A stretch of 64,000 bases of DNA, from NCBI RefSeq assembly GCF_004193175.1, contig NZ_SAUH01000001.1, forward strand, positions 2,335,501 through 2,399,500, read 5' to 3'. A program made the position numbers and the translations under genes. The stretch comes from Streptomyces sp. RFCAC02 (lineage in GTDB: Bacteria; Actinomycetota; Actinomycetes; Streptomycetales; Streptomycetaceae). Shown here in pieces: positions 33,202-42,667 of this stretch. A model generated the notes under the pieces. That model searched no databases, was not told the DNA's origin, and saw only the letters and a program-made list of their open reading frames with translations. Within the stretch, counting starts at the first letter, position 1, and every line of letters begins with the position of its first letter.

Positions 33202-35405
33202 CCGGCCTGCCCGGACTGCGGGCCGACGTCACGATCGACCGCGGCGCCCACGGCGTGCCGACCATCGGCGCCGGCTGCCTCGCCGACGCCTGGGCGGGCC
33301 TCGGCCACGCGGTCGCGTCCGACCGCCTGTTCCAGCTCGACCTGCTGCGCCGCGGCGCGGCCGGCCGCTTGGCCGAGCTGTTCGGCCCGTCGGCCGTCGC
33401 CCGGGACGTCGCCCAGCGGCGGGCCGGGCTCACTGCGGCCGCCGACCTGGCACTCCGCGAACTGCCCACGGACCAGCGGGCGATGCTCACGGCCTACACC
33501 GGCGGCGTCAATGCGGTGATCGCCTCGACTCCGCCCCCGCTGGAGCACGAGGTGCTCGGCCTGACCATGGAGCCGTGGCAGCCCCGCGACTCGCTGCTCG
33601 TGGCCCTGCTGCTCGCCCAGATGCTCAGCGGCGACGGCGAACACCACCGCATGCGCGCGGCGATGGACCGTACGCTGCCGCCCGAGGTCGTCGGCTTCCT
33701 GCTCGGCGAGGCCGACCCCTACCGCGTCGGGCTCGACGGCCGGCCGGCCGGCGGCAGGGAGTCCGACCCGCCGGCGCGGGCGCTGCGCGCCCTGCTGGCC
33801 GAGGCCCCGGACCCTCTGCCCGGCGACCGCCAGATCGTGGCATCCGACGACCGGCCGTGGGGCTCCAACGCCCTGGCCCTGGCCGGCCCGCACACCGCCG
33901 GCGGGCGGGCGCTGCTCGCCAACGACATGCACCTGCCGCTCGGCGCGCCCGCCCTCTTCCACCGGGCCGGCCTGCGCTGGCCCGGCGGCCGGGTGGACGG
34001 CGTGACGGTCCCCGGCCTCCCGGTCTTCGTGGCCGGGGTCGGCTCCCGCGTCGCCTGGGGCGCGACCCGGCTCGCGGCGGACGTGGTCGAGCTGGTCGAG
34101 GTGGCGCCCGAGCACCTGACGACCCGGCGGGAACGCGTCCTGGTGCACCGCGGCGACCCCGTGGACGTGGAGGTGACGGACAGCCCGTGGGGGCCGGTCG
34201 ACGCGCCGGGACCCGACGGGGTCCTGCTGGCGCGCCACTGGGTGGCCCGCGAGCCGGGCGCCGTCGACCTCGGTCTCGGCGCGCTGATGACCGCGCGGGA
34301 CGTCGACGCCGGTGTACGGGCCGCCCGCCGCGCCGGCGGGCCGCCGCTCAACATCCTGCTGGCCGACACGGGCGGCCGGATCGCCTGGACCGTCTCGGGA
34401 CGCTTCCCCGTGCGCGACGGCACCGGGCCGGTCACCCCCGACCGCGCCTGGACCGCCCACCGGCTCCCGCACGACCTGCCGCACGTCACCGACCCCGCCT
34501 CCGGACGGCTCGTCAGCGCCAACAACGGCGTACGGGAGCACGGCACGGTCCCCGGCCTGGCCGCCAACCACTTCTCCTCGCGGCGTGCCGCCCGCATCGG
34601 CGAACTGCTCGACGCCGGCGGCCCCTGGGACGAGCACCGGCTGCTCGCGCTCCAGGGCGACACCGACGCCGGGTTCTACGCCTTCTACCGCGACCTCGCG
34701 CTCACCGTCCTCACCGACCCCGTGACGGAGGCCGACGAGCGGCGGGCGCGGCTGCGGGAGGCGGTCCGCGCCTGGGACGGCACCGCACGGACCGACGCCG
34801 TCGGCCTCGCCGTACTGGTCGCCTGGCGCGAGCTGCTGCGCGAATCGCTCTTCGCCGCGCTGCTGCACCGCTGCGCCGCCGAGGACGGGACGTTCGTCTA
34901 CTGCTGGCACTCGCACGAGGCGCCGCTGCGCGCCATGCTGGGCGACGCCTCGCTCTTCCCGCCGCCGCACCGCGACCAGCACGGCTTCCTGCTGTTCGAA
35001 CTCGACGTGTGCGGCGCCCTGCTGCGGCACCTCGCGCCGGGGACAGGGCCGGAGAAGCTGCGCTGGGGCACGCTGAACCCCACCGGCATACGGCACCCGA
35101 TGTCGCACCTCGCGCCGGAGCTGGCCGCGCTCCTCGACGCGCCCCAGGACGAGATGCCGGGCTGCCCCGAGTCGGTCCGCGCGGCGCGCCCCGGCTTCGG
35201 CCCCGCCGTACGGCTGGCCGCGTCCCCCGGCAGGCCCGCTCAGGCGCTCGTCAACCTTCCCGGCGGCCAGTCCGGCGACCCGCGGAGCCCGTTCTACCGC
35301 GACCAGTTCGCGGCGTGGCTCGCCGCAGCCCCGCAGCCGCTCGACCCGCCGCCGGCCGGCGGCGCCACCACGCGGCTCGTACCGACCCCCCGGGGAGATG
35401 CATGA
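33198..35405 (+). CDS. Penicillin-acylase-family N-terminal-nucleophile hydrolase
   Basis: A 735-residue member of the penicillin acylase family. The precursor is expected to self-cleave before Ser223 in PWGSNALALAG to give an alpha chain of about 220 residues and a beta chain with N-terminal Ser. LLANDMHLPLGAP, GVTVPGLPVFVAGVG, WGATRLAADV and SANNGV match conserved beta-chain blocks. Family members cut amides, such as PvdQ, which removes the fatty acid of pyoverdine. With a FAAL at the start of this pathway, a deacylase or acyl-transfer role is attractive. Unlike secreted homologues, it shows no signal peptide, so it probably acts in the cytosol. Confidence 0.88.
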   Translation: MTGLPGLRADVTIDRGAHGVPTIGAGCLADAWAGLGHAVASDRLFQLDLLRRGAAGRLAELFGPSAVARDVAQRRAGLTAAADLALRELPTDQRAMLTAYTGGVNAVIASTPPPLEHEVLGLTMEPWQPRDSLLVALLLAQMLSGDGEHHRMRAAMDRTLPPEVVGFLLGEADPYRVGLDGRPAGGRESDPPARALRALLAEAPDPLPGDRQIVASDDRPWGSNALALAGPHTAGGRALLANDMHLPLGAPALFHRAGLRWPGGRVDGVTVPGLPVFVAGVGSRVAWGATRLAADVVELVEVAPEHLTTRRERVLVHRGDPVDVEVTDSPWGPVDAPGPDGVLLARHWVAREPGAVDLGLGALMTARDVDAGVRAARRAGGPPLNILLADTGGRIAWTVSGRFPVRDGTGPVTPDRAWTAHRLPHDLPHVTDPASGRLVSANNGVREHGTVPGLAANHFSSRRAARIGELLDAGGPWDEHRLLALQGDTDAGFYAFYRDLALTVLTDPVTEADERRARLREAVRAWDGTARTDAVGLAVLVAWRELLRESLFAALLHRCAAEDGTFVYCWHSHEAPLRAMLGDASLFPPPHRDQHGFLLFELDVCGALLRHLAPGTGPEKLRWGTLNPTGIRHPMSHLAPELAALLDAPQDEMPGCPESVRAARPGFGPAVRLAASPGRPAQALVNLPGGQSGDPRSPFYRDQFAAWLAAAPQPLDPPPAGGATTRLVPTPRGDA

Positions 35406-36331
35406 CACACCACCCCTTCCGGTTCGCCGTGACGGCCACCGGGGACCAGCCCGGCGCCGACTGGCCCGGCTTCGCGCGCCGCGCCGAGGACCTGGGCTAC
35501 GACCTCCTGCTGGTCACCGACCACGTCTCCCAGGGCCTGGCCCCGCTGCCCGCCCTGGCCGCCGCCGCGGCCGTCACGACCCGGATCGGCCTCGGCACCT
35601 ACGTCCTCGGCAACGACCTGCGCAACCCGGTCCTGCTCGCCCAGGAGGCGGCGACGGTGGACGCCCTGTCCGGCGGACGCCTCACCCTGGGCCTCGGCGC
35701 CGGCTGGCTCCCGGCGGACTACCGGAGCACCGGCATCCCGTTCGCCCCCGGCGCGGAACGCCTGGCCCGGCTCACCGAGACGGTCACGGTCGTGGACGAG
35801 CTCCTCACCACCGGGAGCTGCCACCACGAAGGGCGGCACCACACCGTCCACGTCGACGACTTCGCCCCGCGCCGCCCGGACGGCACCCGCCCCGACCTGC
35901 TCCTCGGCGGCGCCCGGCGCGGCGCGCTCGCGCTGGCCGCGCGCCACGCCGACACCGTGAGCCTGCTGCCGCGCACCACCGCGGAGCACACCATCGACCG
36001 GCGGGACACCGCGCCGGATGCCCTGGACCGCAAGATCGCCCACGTCCGCGAGGCAGCCGGCCCCCGCTTCGACCACCTGCGGCTCAACCACGTGCTGTGG
36101 GAGTGCATGGTGCTGCCGGACCCGCGCCCCGTCCTGGACGTCTTCGCGCGCGCCATGGACGAGACCCCCGAACAGGTCGCCGACAACCCCGCGATGCTGA
36201 TCGGCAGCGCCACGTCCGCCGCCGAGCAGGTGGAGCGGCGCAGGGAGCGCTGGGGCCTGTCCACCGTGACCGTGCCGGCCGGTGCGATGGAGGCGATGGC
36301 CCCCGTCGTCGCCGCCCTGTCCGGCAAGTGA
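35402..36331 (+). CDS. LLM-class (probably F420-dependent) oxidoreductase
   Basis: A 309-residue luciferase-fold oxidoreductase starting RFAVTATGDQPGADWPGFA, with the core blocks LLLVTDHVSQ, IGLGTYVLGNDLRNPVLLA and GRLTLGLGAGWLPADY. The sequence is of the F420-binding type rather than the MupA type, and an FO synthase for F420 is encoded at 54807. It should reduce or oxidise a pathway intermediate; the substrate is unknown. Its ATG overlaps the stop of the acylase gene, so the two are co-translated. Confidence 0.85.
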   Translation: MTHHPFRFAVTATGDQPGADWPGFARRAEDLGYDLLLVTDHVSQGLAPLPALAAAAAVTTRIGLGTYVLGNDLRNPVLLAQEAATVDALSGGRLTLGLGAGWLPADYRSTGIPFAPGAERLARLTETVTVVDELLTTGSCHHEGRHHTVHVDDFAPRRPDGTRPDLLLGGARRGALALAARHADTVSLLPRTTAEHTIDRRDTAPDALDRKIAHVREAAGPRFDHLRLNHVLWECMVLPDPRPVLDVFARAMDETPEQVADNPAMLIGSATSAAEQVERRRERWGLSTVTVPAGAMEAMAPVVAALSGK

Positions 36332-36362
36332 CCGAGCACCATCCGAACAGCGAGGAGAACGA

Positions 36363-37199
36363 GTGTCGGAGCCATTTCGTCTCGACGGCCGACGCGCCCT
36401 GATCACCGGCGCGGGACGCGGCATCGGCCGTGCGGCGGCGCTGCTGCTGGCCCGGCAGGGCGCCCGGGTCACCGTCGTCGCCCGCACGGCCGCCGACGTC
36501 GAGGCGGTCGCCGGTGAGATCGGCGACGCCGGCGGCGCCGCGCACTGGATCGCCGCCGACTGCGCGGAACCGGTGGCCGCCGAAGGGGCCGTGGCGGAGG
36601 CGGCGGACCTGATGGGCGGGCTCGACATCCTGGTCGGCAACGTCGGCGGCTGGGGCGACGCGCCGGGCGTGACGGGACCGCTGACCGGGGTCACCGCGGC
36701 GGCGATCGACTCCGTGTTCGGGATGAACGTCAAGGCGCCGCTGCTCACGATGATGGCCGCCGCCCGTGCGATGACCGCGCAGGGGACCGGCGGCGCCATC
36801 GTCTCCACCGCCTCGATCGACGGCCTGTTCCCCGCCCCCGGCGAGGCCCTGTACGGAGCGGCCAAGGCCGCCCTGATCAGCCTGACGAGCACCCTCGCGT
36901 ACGAACTCGGGCCGAGCGGCATCCGGGTCAACGCCGTCGCCCCCGCCCTGATCGAGACCGCGATGACCGAGCCGTGGCTGGCGGACCCGGACGACCGGCA
37001 GGACCGCGCGTCCCTCTATCCGCTGGGCCGGTTCGGCACCCCCGACGACGTCGCCGCGGCTGTGCTCTACCTGTGCGGCGACCAGGCCGGCTGGATCTCG
37101 GGGGTCACGCTCCCGGTCCACGGCGGCCAGCAGGCCACGAGCGACGCCTTCCGCTGGGTGCGCGCCCACAACCCGGTACCGCCGCACCGTCTCATCTGA
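36363..37199 (+). CDS. Short-chain dehydrogenase/reductase (SDR)
   Basis: A 278-residue classical SDR. It has the NAD(P) motif TGAGRGIG near the N-terminus, the structural NVGG, the catalytic Ser in STASIDG, and Tyr164/Lys168 in YGAAK. After a C-terminal IRVNAVAPALIETAM and GQQATSD there is a short tail. The GTG at 36363 has GAGGAG upstream; in-frame starts further upstream lie inside the previous gene. It follows the oxidoreductase after 31 bp and is followed by the exporters, so it belongs to the pathway as a ketone/alcohol tailoring enzyme. Confidence 0.88.
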   Translation: MSEPFRLDGRRALITGAGRGIGRAAALLLARQGARVTVVARTAADVEAVAGEIGDAGGAAHWIAADCAEPVAAEGAVAEAADLMGGLDILVGNVGGWGDAPGVTGPLTGVTAAAIDSVFGMNVKAPLLTMMAAARAMTAQGTGGAIVSTASIDGLFPAPGEALYGAAKAALISLTSTLAYELGPSGIRVNAVAPALIETAMTEPWLADPDDRQDRASLYPLGRFGTPDDVAAAVLYLCGDQAGWISGVTLPVHGGQQATSDAFRWVRAHNPVPPHRLI

Positions 37200-37270
37200 C
37201 GCCGGCCGGCCCGCGCACGTCCCGGGGCCGCGCGCGTCGCGGCCCGGCACATCCGAAGGAGAACGATCAC

Positions 37271-39160
37271 ATGCCCTCGCAGCCGCCCGTCGAGGGGGGT
37301 GGCCGGTCCGCCCGCCGCGGGTCGCCGCTCCTCGCGATGCTCGGGATGGTGCCGTCCGTGAGCCTGCCGCTGGCCGGACTGCTGCTGTTCGCGCTGGTCG
37401 GGGCCGCCCTCGCGCCGGTGGCCCTGACGGTCGCCAACGGCCGCCTGGTCGACGTCGTGTCGGGCGCCGCCGACCTCGACCGGGCCTCCCAGCTCCGGCA
37501 GGTCACCGTCCTCGGCGTCCTGATCGCCCTCGGCTTCCTGCTCCAGCAGCTCCTGGTCGTGGTGGCCCAGCAGACGGCCGACGCCCTCGGGCGGCGGCTC
37601 ACCCGGCGGCTGCGCGACCGCGTCATGGCGGCGACGCTCGCCCCCACCGGCATCGGCCACCTGGAGGACACGGAGACGCTCGACCTCGTGACGGGGGCGC
37701 AGGGCGTCGGCACGGCCGGCTTCACCCCGCGCGACGCCCTGATCGCCACCGCCAACATCGGCACCGCCAGGCTCCAGGCGGTGGCCTGCGCAGCCGTGAT
37801 CGCCGTCTTCCACTGGTGGCTCGCTCTGGCCCTGCTGGCCGGCTTCGCCGTCCTGACCAGCGGGTTCGTCGCCGACTACCGGCGCGGCCAGCAGGCGTTG
37901 ATGGGGACGCCCGCGCGGCTGCGGCGCCCCTCGTACGTACGCGACTTCACGCGCGACGCGGACGCGGCCAAGGAGATCCGGGTCTTCGGGCTGCGCGAGT
38001 GGCTCGACCTGCGCTTCCACCAGGAGTGGCGGATCGCCATGGCGGGCCTGTGGCGGGCGCGCCACGACGGCCGTCTCCTGATGCCCGCGCTGTCCGCCGG
38101 CGTGATGGCCGTGCAGCTCGGCGGCTTCACCGTCCTCGGGATCGCCGCGGCCGACGGCGACCTGAGCGCGGGGCGCTTCACCGTCTACGCGGGCGCGCTG
38201 CTCGGCCTCGGCGCCGTCATGGGCGTCGGCCCGGACAACGTGAAGATCGACCAGGGGGCCGCCGCCATCCCGCTGGTCCGCGAGCTGGAACGCGCCCTGC
38301 CGCCCGCCCCCGCCCCGGCACCCGCCGTTCCCGCCGCCCGGGCCGCGGACGGGCCGCCCGGCGGGCCGCCGCCGGCCGTCCGCTTCGAGGCGGTCGGCTT
38401 CCGCTACCCGGGGCGGTCCGAGCCGGTCTTCAGCGGTTTCGACCTCGACATCCCGGCCGGCCGCTCCCTGGCCGTCGTCGGCGTCAACGGCGCGGGCAAG
38501 AGCACCCTGGTCAAGCTGCTGTCCGGCATGTACCGGCCGCAGTCGGGCCGTGTCCTGATCGACGGCGTACCGCTGGCGGAGACCGACATCCCCGGGTGGC
38601 AGCGGCGGATCGGCGCCGTCTTCCAGGACTTCGTCCACTACGAGCTGAGCGCCGCGGACAACGTGGGGCTCGGCGCCGTCGGACACCTCGACGACCGGGA
38701 GGGCCTGCGGGTCTGCGCCGAGCGGGCCGGCGCCCTGGAGGTGATCGACCGTCTCGACCACGGCTGGGACAACCTGCTGTCCCCCAGGTTCCCCGGCGGC
38801 CGCGACCTGTCCGGCGGCGAGTGGCAGCGGCTCGCGCTGGCCCGCGCGCTGTTCGCGGTCCGGCACGGCGCCCGGCTGCTGATCCTCGACGAACCGGCCT
38901 CCGCCCTCGACGTACGGGCCGAGGCGGAGCTGAACGACCGGTTCCTCTCGCTCACCGAGGGAGTCACCTCCGTGCTCATCTCCCACCGCTTCTCCACCAC
39001 CCGCCGGGCCGACCGGATCGTCGTCCTCGAACACGGCCGGATCCTGGAGAGCGGCAGCCACGACGAACTCGTCGCCGCCGGCGGGGCGTACGCCCGGATG
39101 TTCCGCATCCAGGCCGACCGGTTCGACACCCCGCGCACGGGCGGTGAGGCGCGTGCGTGA
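37271..39160 (+). CDS. ABC exporter subunit 1, fused membrane and ATPase domains
   Basis: A 629-residue half-transporter. Several hydrophobic segments lie in the first 320 residues (for example LPLAGLLLFALVGAALAPVAL and VLGVLIALGFLLQQLLVVV). A Pro/Ala-rich linker precedes the ATPase, with Walker A GVNGAGKST, signature LSGGEWQR, Walker B LLILDEPASALD and switch HRFS. The start at 37271 has AAGGAG. It overlaps the next, similar transporter gene by 17 bp. The pair probably forms a heterodimer that exports the hybrid product. Confidence 0.87.
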   Translation: MPSQPPVEGGGRSARRGSPLLAMLGMVPSVSLPLAGLLLFALVGAALAPVALTVANGRLVDVVSGAADLDRASQLRQVTVLGVLIALGFLLQQLLVVVAQQTADALGRRLTRRLRDRVMAATLAPTGIGHLEDTETLDLVTGAQGVGTAGFTPRDALIATANIGTARLQAVACAAVIAVFHWWLALALLAGFAVLTSGFVADYRRGQQALMGTPARLRRPSYVRDFTRDADAAKEIRVFGLREWLDLRFHQEWRIAMAGLWRARHDGRLLMPALSAGVMAVQLGGFTVLGIAAADGDLSAGRFTVYAGALLGLGAVMGVGPDNVKIDQGAAAIPLVRELERALPPAPAPAPAVPAARAADGPPGGPPPAVRFEAVGFRYPGRSEPVFSGFDLDIPAGRSLAVVGVNGAGKSTLVKLLSGMYRPQSGRVLIDGVPLAETDIPGWQRRIGAVFQDFVHYELSAADNVGLGAVGHLDDREGLRVCAERAGALEVIDRLDHGWDNLLSPRFPGGRDLSGGEWQRLALARALFAVRHGARLLILDEPASALDVRAEAELNDRFLSLTEGVTSVLISHRFSTTRRADRIVVLEHGRILESGSHDELVAAGGAYARMFRIQADRFDTPRTGGEARA

Positions 39161-40934
39161 GTCCCTGCGCGGCCTCGCCGCCGCCTTCGCGCTGTCGTTC
39201 CGCGCCGACCGCGCCCGCGCGCTGCCGTTCGCCGTCCTGTTCAGCCTCCGCCCGCTGACCCTCGTGGCCTCCGCGTACGGGCTGAAGCTCGCCATCGAGG
39301 CCATCCAGGACGACGACCTCGGCTCGGCCATCGGGCTCGCCGCCGGCATCGCCCTGATCAACGCGCTCGGCTTCGCCGCCGGCGCGGTGGCGATCCGCCT
39401 CGCGGTCCCCCTCATCGAGCAGACCGCCCACCTCGTCGACCGGGAACTCATGCGGCTCTCGACCACACCGGTCGAGCCGCCGCAACGCTCCGGCTGGCTC
39501 GACGACCTTGAGGCGCTGGCCGCCGAACGCATGCACCTGGCGGAGGGCTGCGACGTCACCTCGCTGCTCATCGGCGCCGTGCTGCGGGCCGTCGCCACCG
39601 GGCTCGCGCTCGCCTTCGTCGATCCGCTCCTGCTGTTCCTGCCGCTGCTCGCCTGGCCCTCACTGGCCGCCGGCTCCCGGATGGAACGGCTCAGGCAGCG
39701 GACCCTCACCGACACGGCCGCCGACCAGCGCCACGCCCGGTTCCTGTTCGAGCAGGCCACCACCGCCGGCCCGGCGAAGGAACTGCGCGTCTACGGCCTG
39801 CGCGACGAGTTCCGCGCCCGCCACCTGCGCCACCTGCTCGCGGCCGACGCCCGTCTCGACCGCGCCGGCCTGCTGGGCACGCTGTACGCCGCCGGCGGCT
39901 GGCTGGTCTTCGCCGCCGGGTACGCCGGGGCCGTGATCCTCGTGGCCCGCCAGGCCGTCACCGGCGCGATCGGCCTCGGCGACGTCGTCCTCACCCTGAC
40001 GCTGGTCGCCAGCGTCAGCCAGCAGATGGCGCAGACCGTGCGCTTCGGCAACGCGGTCAACAACAGCAAGGAGGCGGGGTCCCGGCTGCTGCGGCTGCGC
40101 GCGCGGGCACGGGCCGCCGAGCAGCTCTGGACCGGCACCCTGCCCGCGCCCCGGCGGCTCGCCCGCGGCATCGAACTGCGCGGTCTCGGCTACCGGTACG
40201 CCGACGCGGACCGCGACGCGCTCACCGACGCCGACCTGTTCCTGCCGGCCGGCAGCGTCGTCGGCGTCGTCGGCGACAACGGGGCCGGCAAGAGCACCCT
40301 GGTCCGCCTCCTCGCCGGCCTGATCACCCCCACCCGCGGCGCCGTCCTGATCGACGGCACCGACCTGCGCGACCTCGACCTCGCCGACTGGCGCTCCCGG
40401 ATCACCGCCGGATTTCAGGACTTCGCCAAGCCCGAGTTCCTGCTGCGCGAGACCGTCGGCATGGGCGACCTCTCCCGGATCGACGACACCCGGGCCGTCA
40501 CCGGCGCCCTGCGGGCCGCCGACGCCGAGGCGCTGCCCGACACCCTCGGCGGCGGCCTCGACACCCCGCTCGGGCGCAGCTTCGACGACGGGACCGACCT
40601 GTCCGGCGGCCAGTGGCAGAAGCTCGCCGTCGCCCGCGCCATGATGCTCCCCGCCCCGCTGCTGCTCCTCCTCGACGAGCCGACGGCGGCCATCGACCCG
40701 GCCGCCGAACAGGTCCTCCTCGACCGGTACGCGGCGGCGGCGCGCGCCGTCGGCCGGGCCACCGGCGCGATCACCCTGCTCGTCTCGCACCGGCTCGGCA
40801 GCATGCGCGACACCGACCTGATCGTGGTGCTGCGCGAGAGCCGGATCGCCGAGGTCGGCACGCACGACGAACTCCTCGCCGTCGACGGCCCGTACGCACA
40901 GCTCCAGGCACTGCAACGCCGGGCGTACCGGTGA
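39144..40934 (+). CDS. ABC exporter subunit 2, fused membrane and ATPase domains
   Basis: A 596-residue partner of the upstream transporter with the same layout. Membrane segments fill about 25-300, and the ATPase has Walker A GDNGAGKST, Q-loop FQDF, signature LSGGQWQK, Walker B LLLLDEPTAAIDP and switch HRLG. The start may be GTG 39144 or GTG 39153; both lie inside the end of the preceding gene, so translation is coupled. As both subunits keep catalytic residues, the pair could have two working ATP sites. Confidence 0.86.
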   Translation: MRRVRESLRGLAAAFALSFRADRARALPFAVLFSLRPLTLVASAYGLKLAIEAIQDDDLGSAIGLAAGIALINALGFAAGAVAIRLAVPLIEQTAHLVDRELMRLSTTPVEPPQRSGWLDDLEALAAERMHLAEGCDVTSLLIGAVLRAVATGLALAFVDPLLLFLPLLAWPSLAAGSRMERLRQRTLTDTAADQRHARFLFEQATTAGPAKELRVYGLRDEFRARHLRHLLAADARLDRAGLLGTLYAAGGWLVFAAGYAGAVILVARQAVTGAIGLGDVVLTLTLVASVSQQMAQTVRFGNAVNNSKEAGSRLLRLRARARAAEQLWTGTLPAPRRLARGIELRGLGYRYADADRDALTDADLFLPAGSVVGVVGDNGAGKSTLVRLLAGLITPTRGAVLIDGTDLRDLDLADWRSRITAGFQDFAKPEFLLRETVGMGDLSRIDDTRAVTGALRAADAEALPDTLGGGLDTPLGRSFDDGTDLSGGQWQKLAVARAMMLPAPLLLLLDEPTAAIDPAAEQVLLDRYAAAARAVGRATGAITLLVSHRLGSMRDTDLIVVLRESRIAEVGTHDELLAVDGPYAQLQALQRRAYR

Positions 40935-41023
40935 GCCGACGCCCCGGTGGCCCGACCTCGTGACCCGACGCCCCGGCCGCGCCAGCGGACCACGGGCACC
41001 CGTCCGAAAGGAACCCCCGCCCG

Positions 41024-42667
41024 ATGCGTACCGCCCCGCTGCACACCCTGCCCTTCCACCCGCCGGCCGCCCCGCTGCAACGGCGACTGTGGCTGACCAC
41101 GCAGTACGCCCGGGAGAAGCCCGCCTACAACCTCGCCTACGGCTGGCGGGTCGACGGCCCGTTCGACCCGGCCGCCTTCCACGCCGCGCTGACCGTCATG
41201 ACGACCCGGCACGAGGCGCTGCGCAGCACGTTCACCCTGCGGGAGGGCGAGCTGCTGCGCGTCGTCCATCCCGAACTGCCGCCCGACTTCACCCTCGTCG
41301 AGGACGTCGCCGAGTCCGATGTCCGTGAACTGGCCCGGCAGGAGGCGACGACCCGGTTCGACCTGGGCAGCGGCCCGCTGCTGCGCTGCCGGGTCCTGCG
41401 GCACGGCCCGGCCCTGCACAGTGTGCTGCTCACCGTGCACCACATCAGCGTGGACGGCCGGGCGATGGGCGTCGTACGGGAGGAGATCGCCGCCTGCTAC
41501 GAGGCGTTCGTCCAGGGACGGCCCCACCCCCTGCCGCCGGTCCACCGCCAGTTCTCCGACTTCGCCGCCTGGCAGCAGGAGGGGCTCGACACCGGGCGCT
41601 TCGACCCCCAGATCGCGTACTGGAAGGAGCGGCTCGCGGGCATCACGGGCCCCGCGCCGCTGCCGTTCCTCAAACCGCGGCCCGCGGTCCGGGGACGGGA
41701 GGGCCGCTGGGAGGAGATCCTCTGCGACGTGCCGCTCACCGAGGCGGCCCGCCGGCTCGCGGTGGGCGCGCGGACCAGCGTCTCGACCGTGCTGATCGCC
41801 GCGGTCGCCCGGTGGCTCGCCGGCGAGACGGGCCTCGGGGAGGCCGTGCTCGGGATGTCGACGGCCGGGCGGTCGCTGCCGGAGTTCGACCGCCTGGTGG
41901 GGCTGAGCACGAATACCCTCCCGCTGCGCATCCCGGTCACGGGGGCGGCACCCGAGCGGCTGATCGGCGAGACGCGTTCGGTCATGCTCGCGGCGATGGA
42001 GAACCAGGACGTGCCGTTCCCGCTGCTGATGCAGGAGATCGGGCTGCCCCGCGCCCTGCCGGTCAACCCGCTCGCCCAGGTCCTGGTCGCCCTGCGCGAC
42101 GGCCTCGGCCAACCGCTGCTGCTGGCCGGCGCCGAGGTGACACCGCTCCCGGCGGCGGCCCTGACCAGCACCACCGACATGACACTCGAACTCGACCCGC
42201 GGCCCGACGGGACGATCCGCGGCGGGCTGCTGTACTCGCCGGAGCTGATCGACCCGGCGGTGGCGGCACGGCTCGCGGCGGGTCTGGTCGGCGCGCTGGA
42301 GGACATGACGTCGCGACCGCGCGGGCAGAGGCCCCCCGCCGGCCCCCCGGAGCCCGGACCGGCCGCCGATCCCGTACCGTCCCCCGCTTCCGCTCCCGTC
42401 ACCGACGCCCTTCCCCCGGCGGCCGCCGATCCCTCGGTCCGTCAGCACGCCGCCGAACTGTGGCAACGGCTGCTCGACGGCGCGGACCCGGCGGACGACG
42501 ACGACTTCTTCGCCTCCGGGGGCGACTCGCTGCTCGCCGCCGAGTTCATGGTGCTGCTCGGCGGTGCCCTGGACTGCTCGCTGCCGCTCGACCTGCCGGT
42601 CGGCCGTCCCACGTTCGGCGCGCTCGTCGCCGCCGTGACCGAGCAGCGTGCCGGGGCGCGGCGGTGA
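41024..42667 (+). CDS. NRPS fragment: condensation-carrier (C-T)
   Basis: A 547-residue protein: condensation domain at about 8-430 with VHHISVDGR, a Pro-rich linker at about 430-465, and a carrier domain with DDDFFASGGDSLLAAEF. No adenylation domain is present, so its carrier must be charged in trans; with the A-T-C and T-C proteins this makes the assembly line strongly split. AAGGA precedes the ATG. Its stop overlaps the GTG of the kinase gene, which suggests that the amino-acid kinase works with the same substrate or at the same step. Confidence 0.9.
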   Translation: MRTAPLHTLPFHPPAAPLQRRLWLTTQYAREKPAYNLAYGWRVDGPFDPAAFHAALTVMTTRHEALRSTFTLREGELLRVVHPELPPDFTLVEDVAESDVRELARQEATTRFDLGSGPLLRCRVLRHGPALHSVLLTVHHISVDGRAMGVVREEIAACYEAFVQGRPHPLPPVHRQFSDFAAWQQEGLDTGRFDPQIAYWKERLAGITGPAPLPFLKPRPAVRGREGRWEEILCDVPLTEAARRLAVGARTSVSTVLIAAVARWLAGETGLGEAVLGMSTAGRSLPEFDRLVGLSTNTLPLRIPVTGAAPERLIGETRSVMLAAMENQDVPFPLLMQEIGLPRALPVNPLAQVLVALRDGLGQPLLLAGAEVTPLPAAALTSTTDMTLELDPRPDGTIRGGLLYSPELIDPAVAARLAAGLVGALEDMTSRPRGQRPPAGPPEPGPAADPVPSPASAPVTDALPPAAADPSVRQHAAELWQRLLDGADPADDDDFFASGGDSLLAAEFMVLLGGALDCSLPLDLPVGRPTFGALVAAVTEQRAGARR

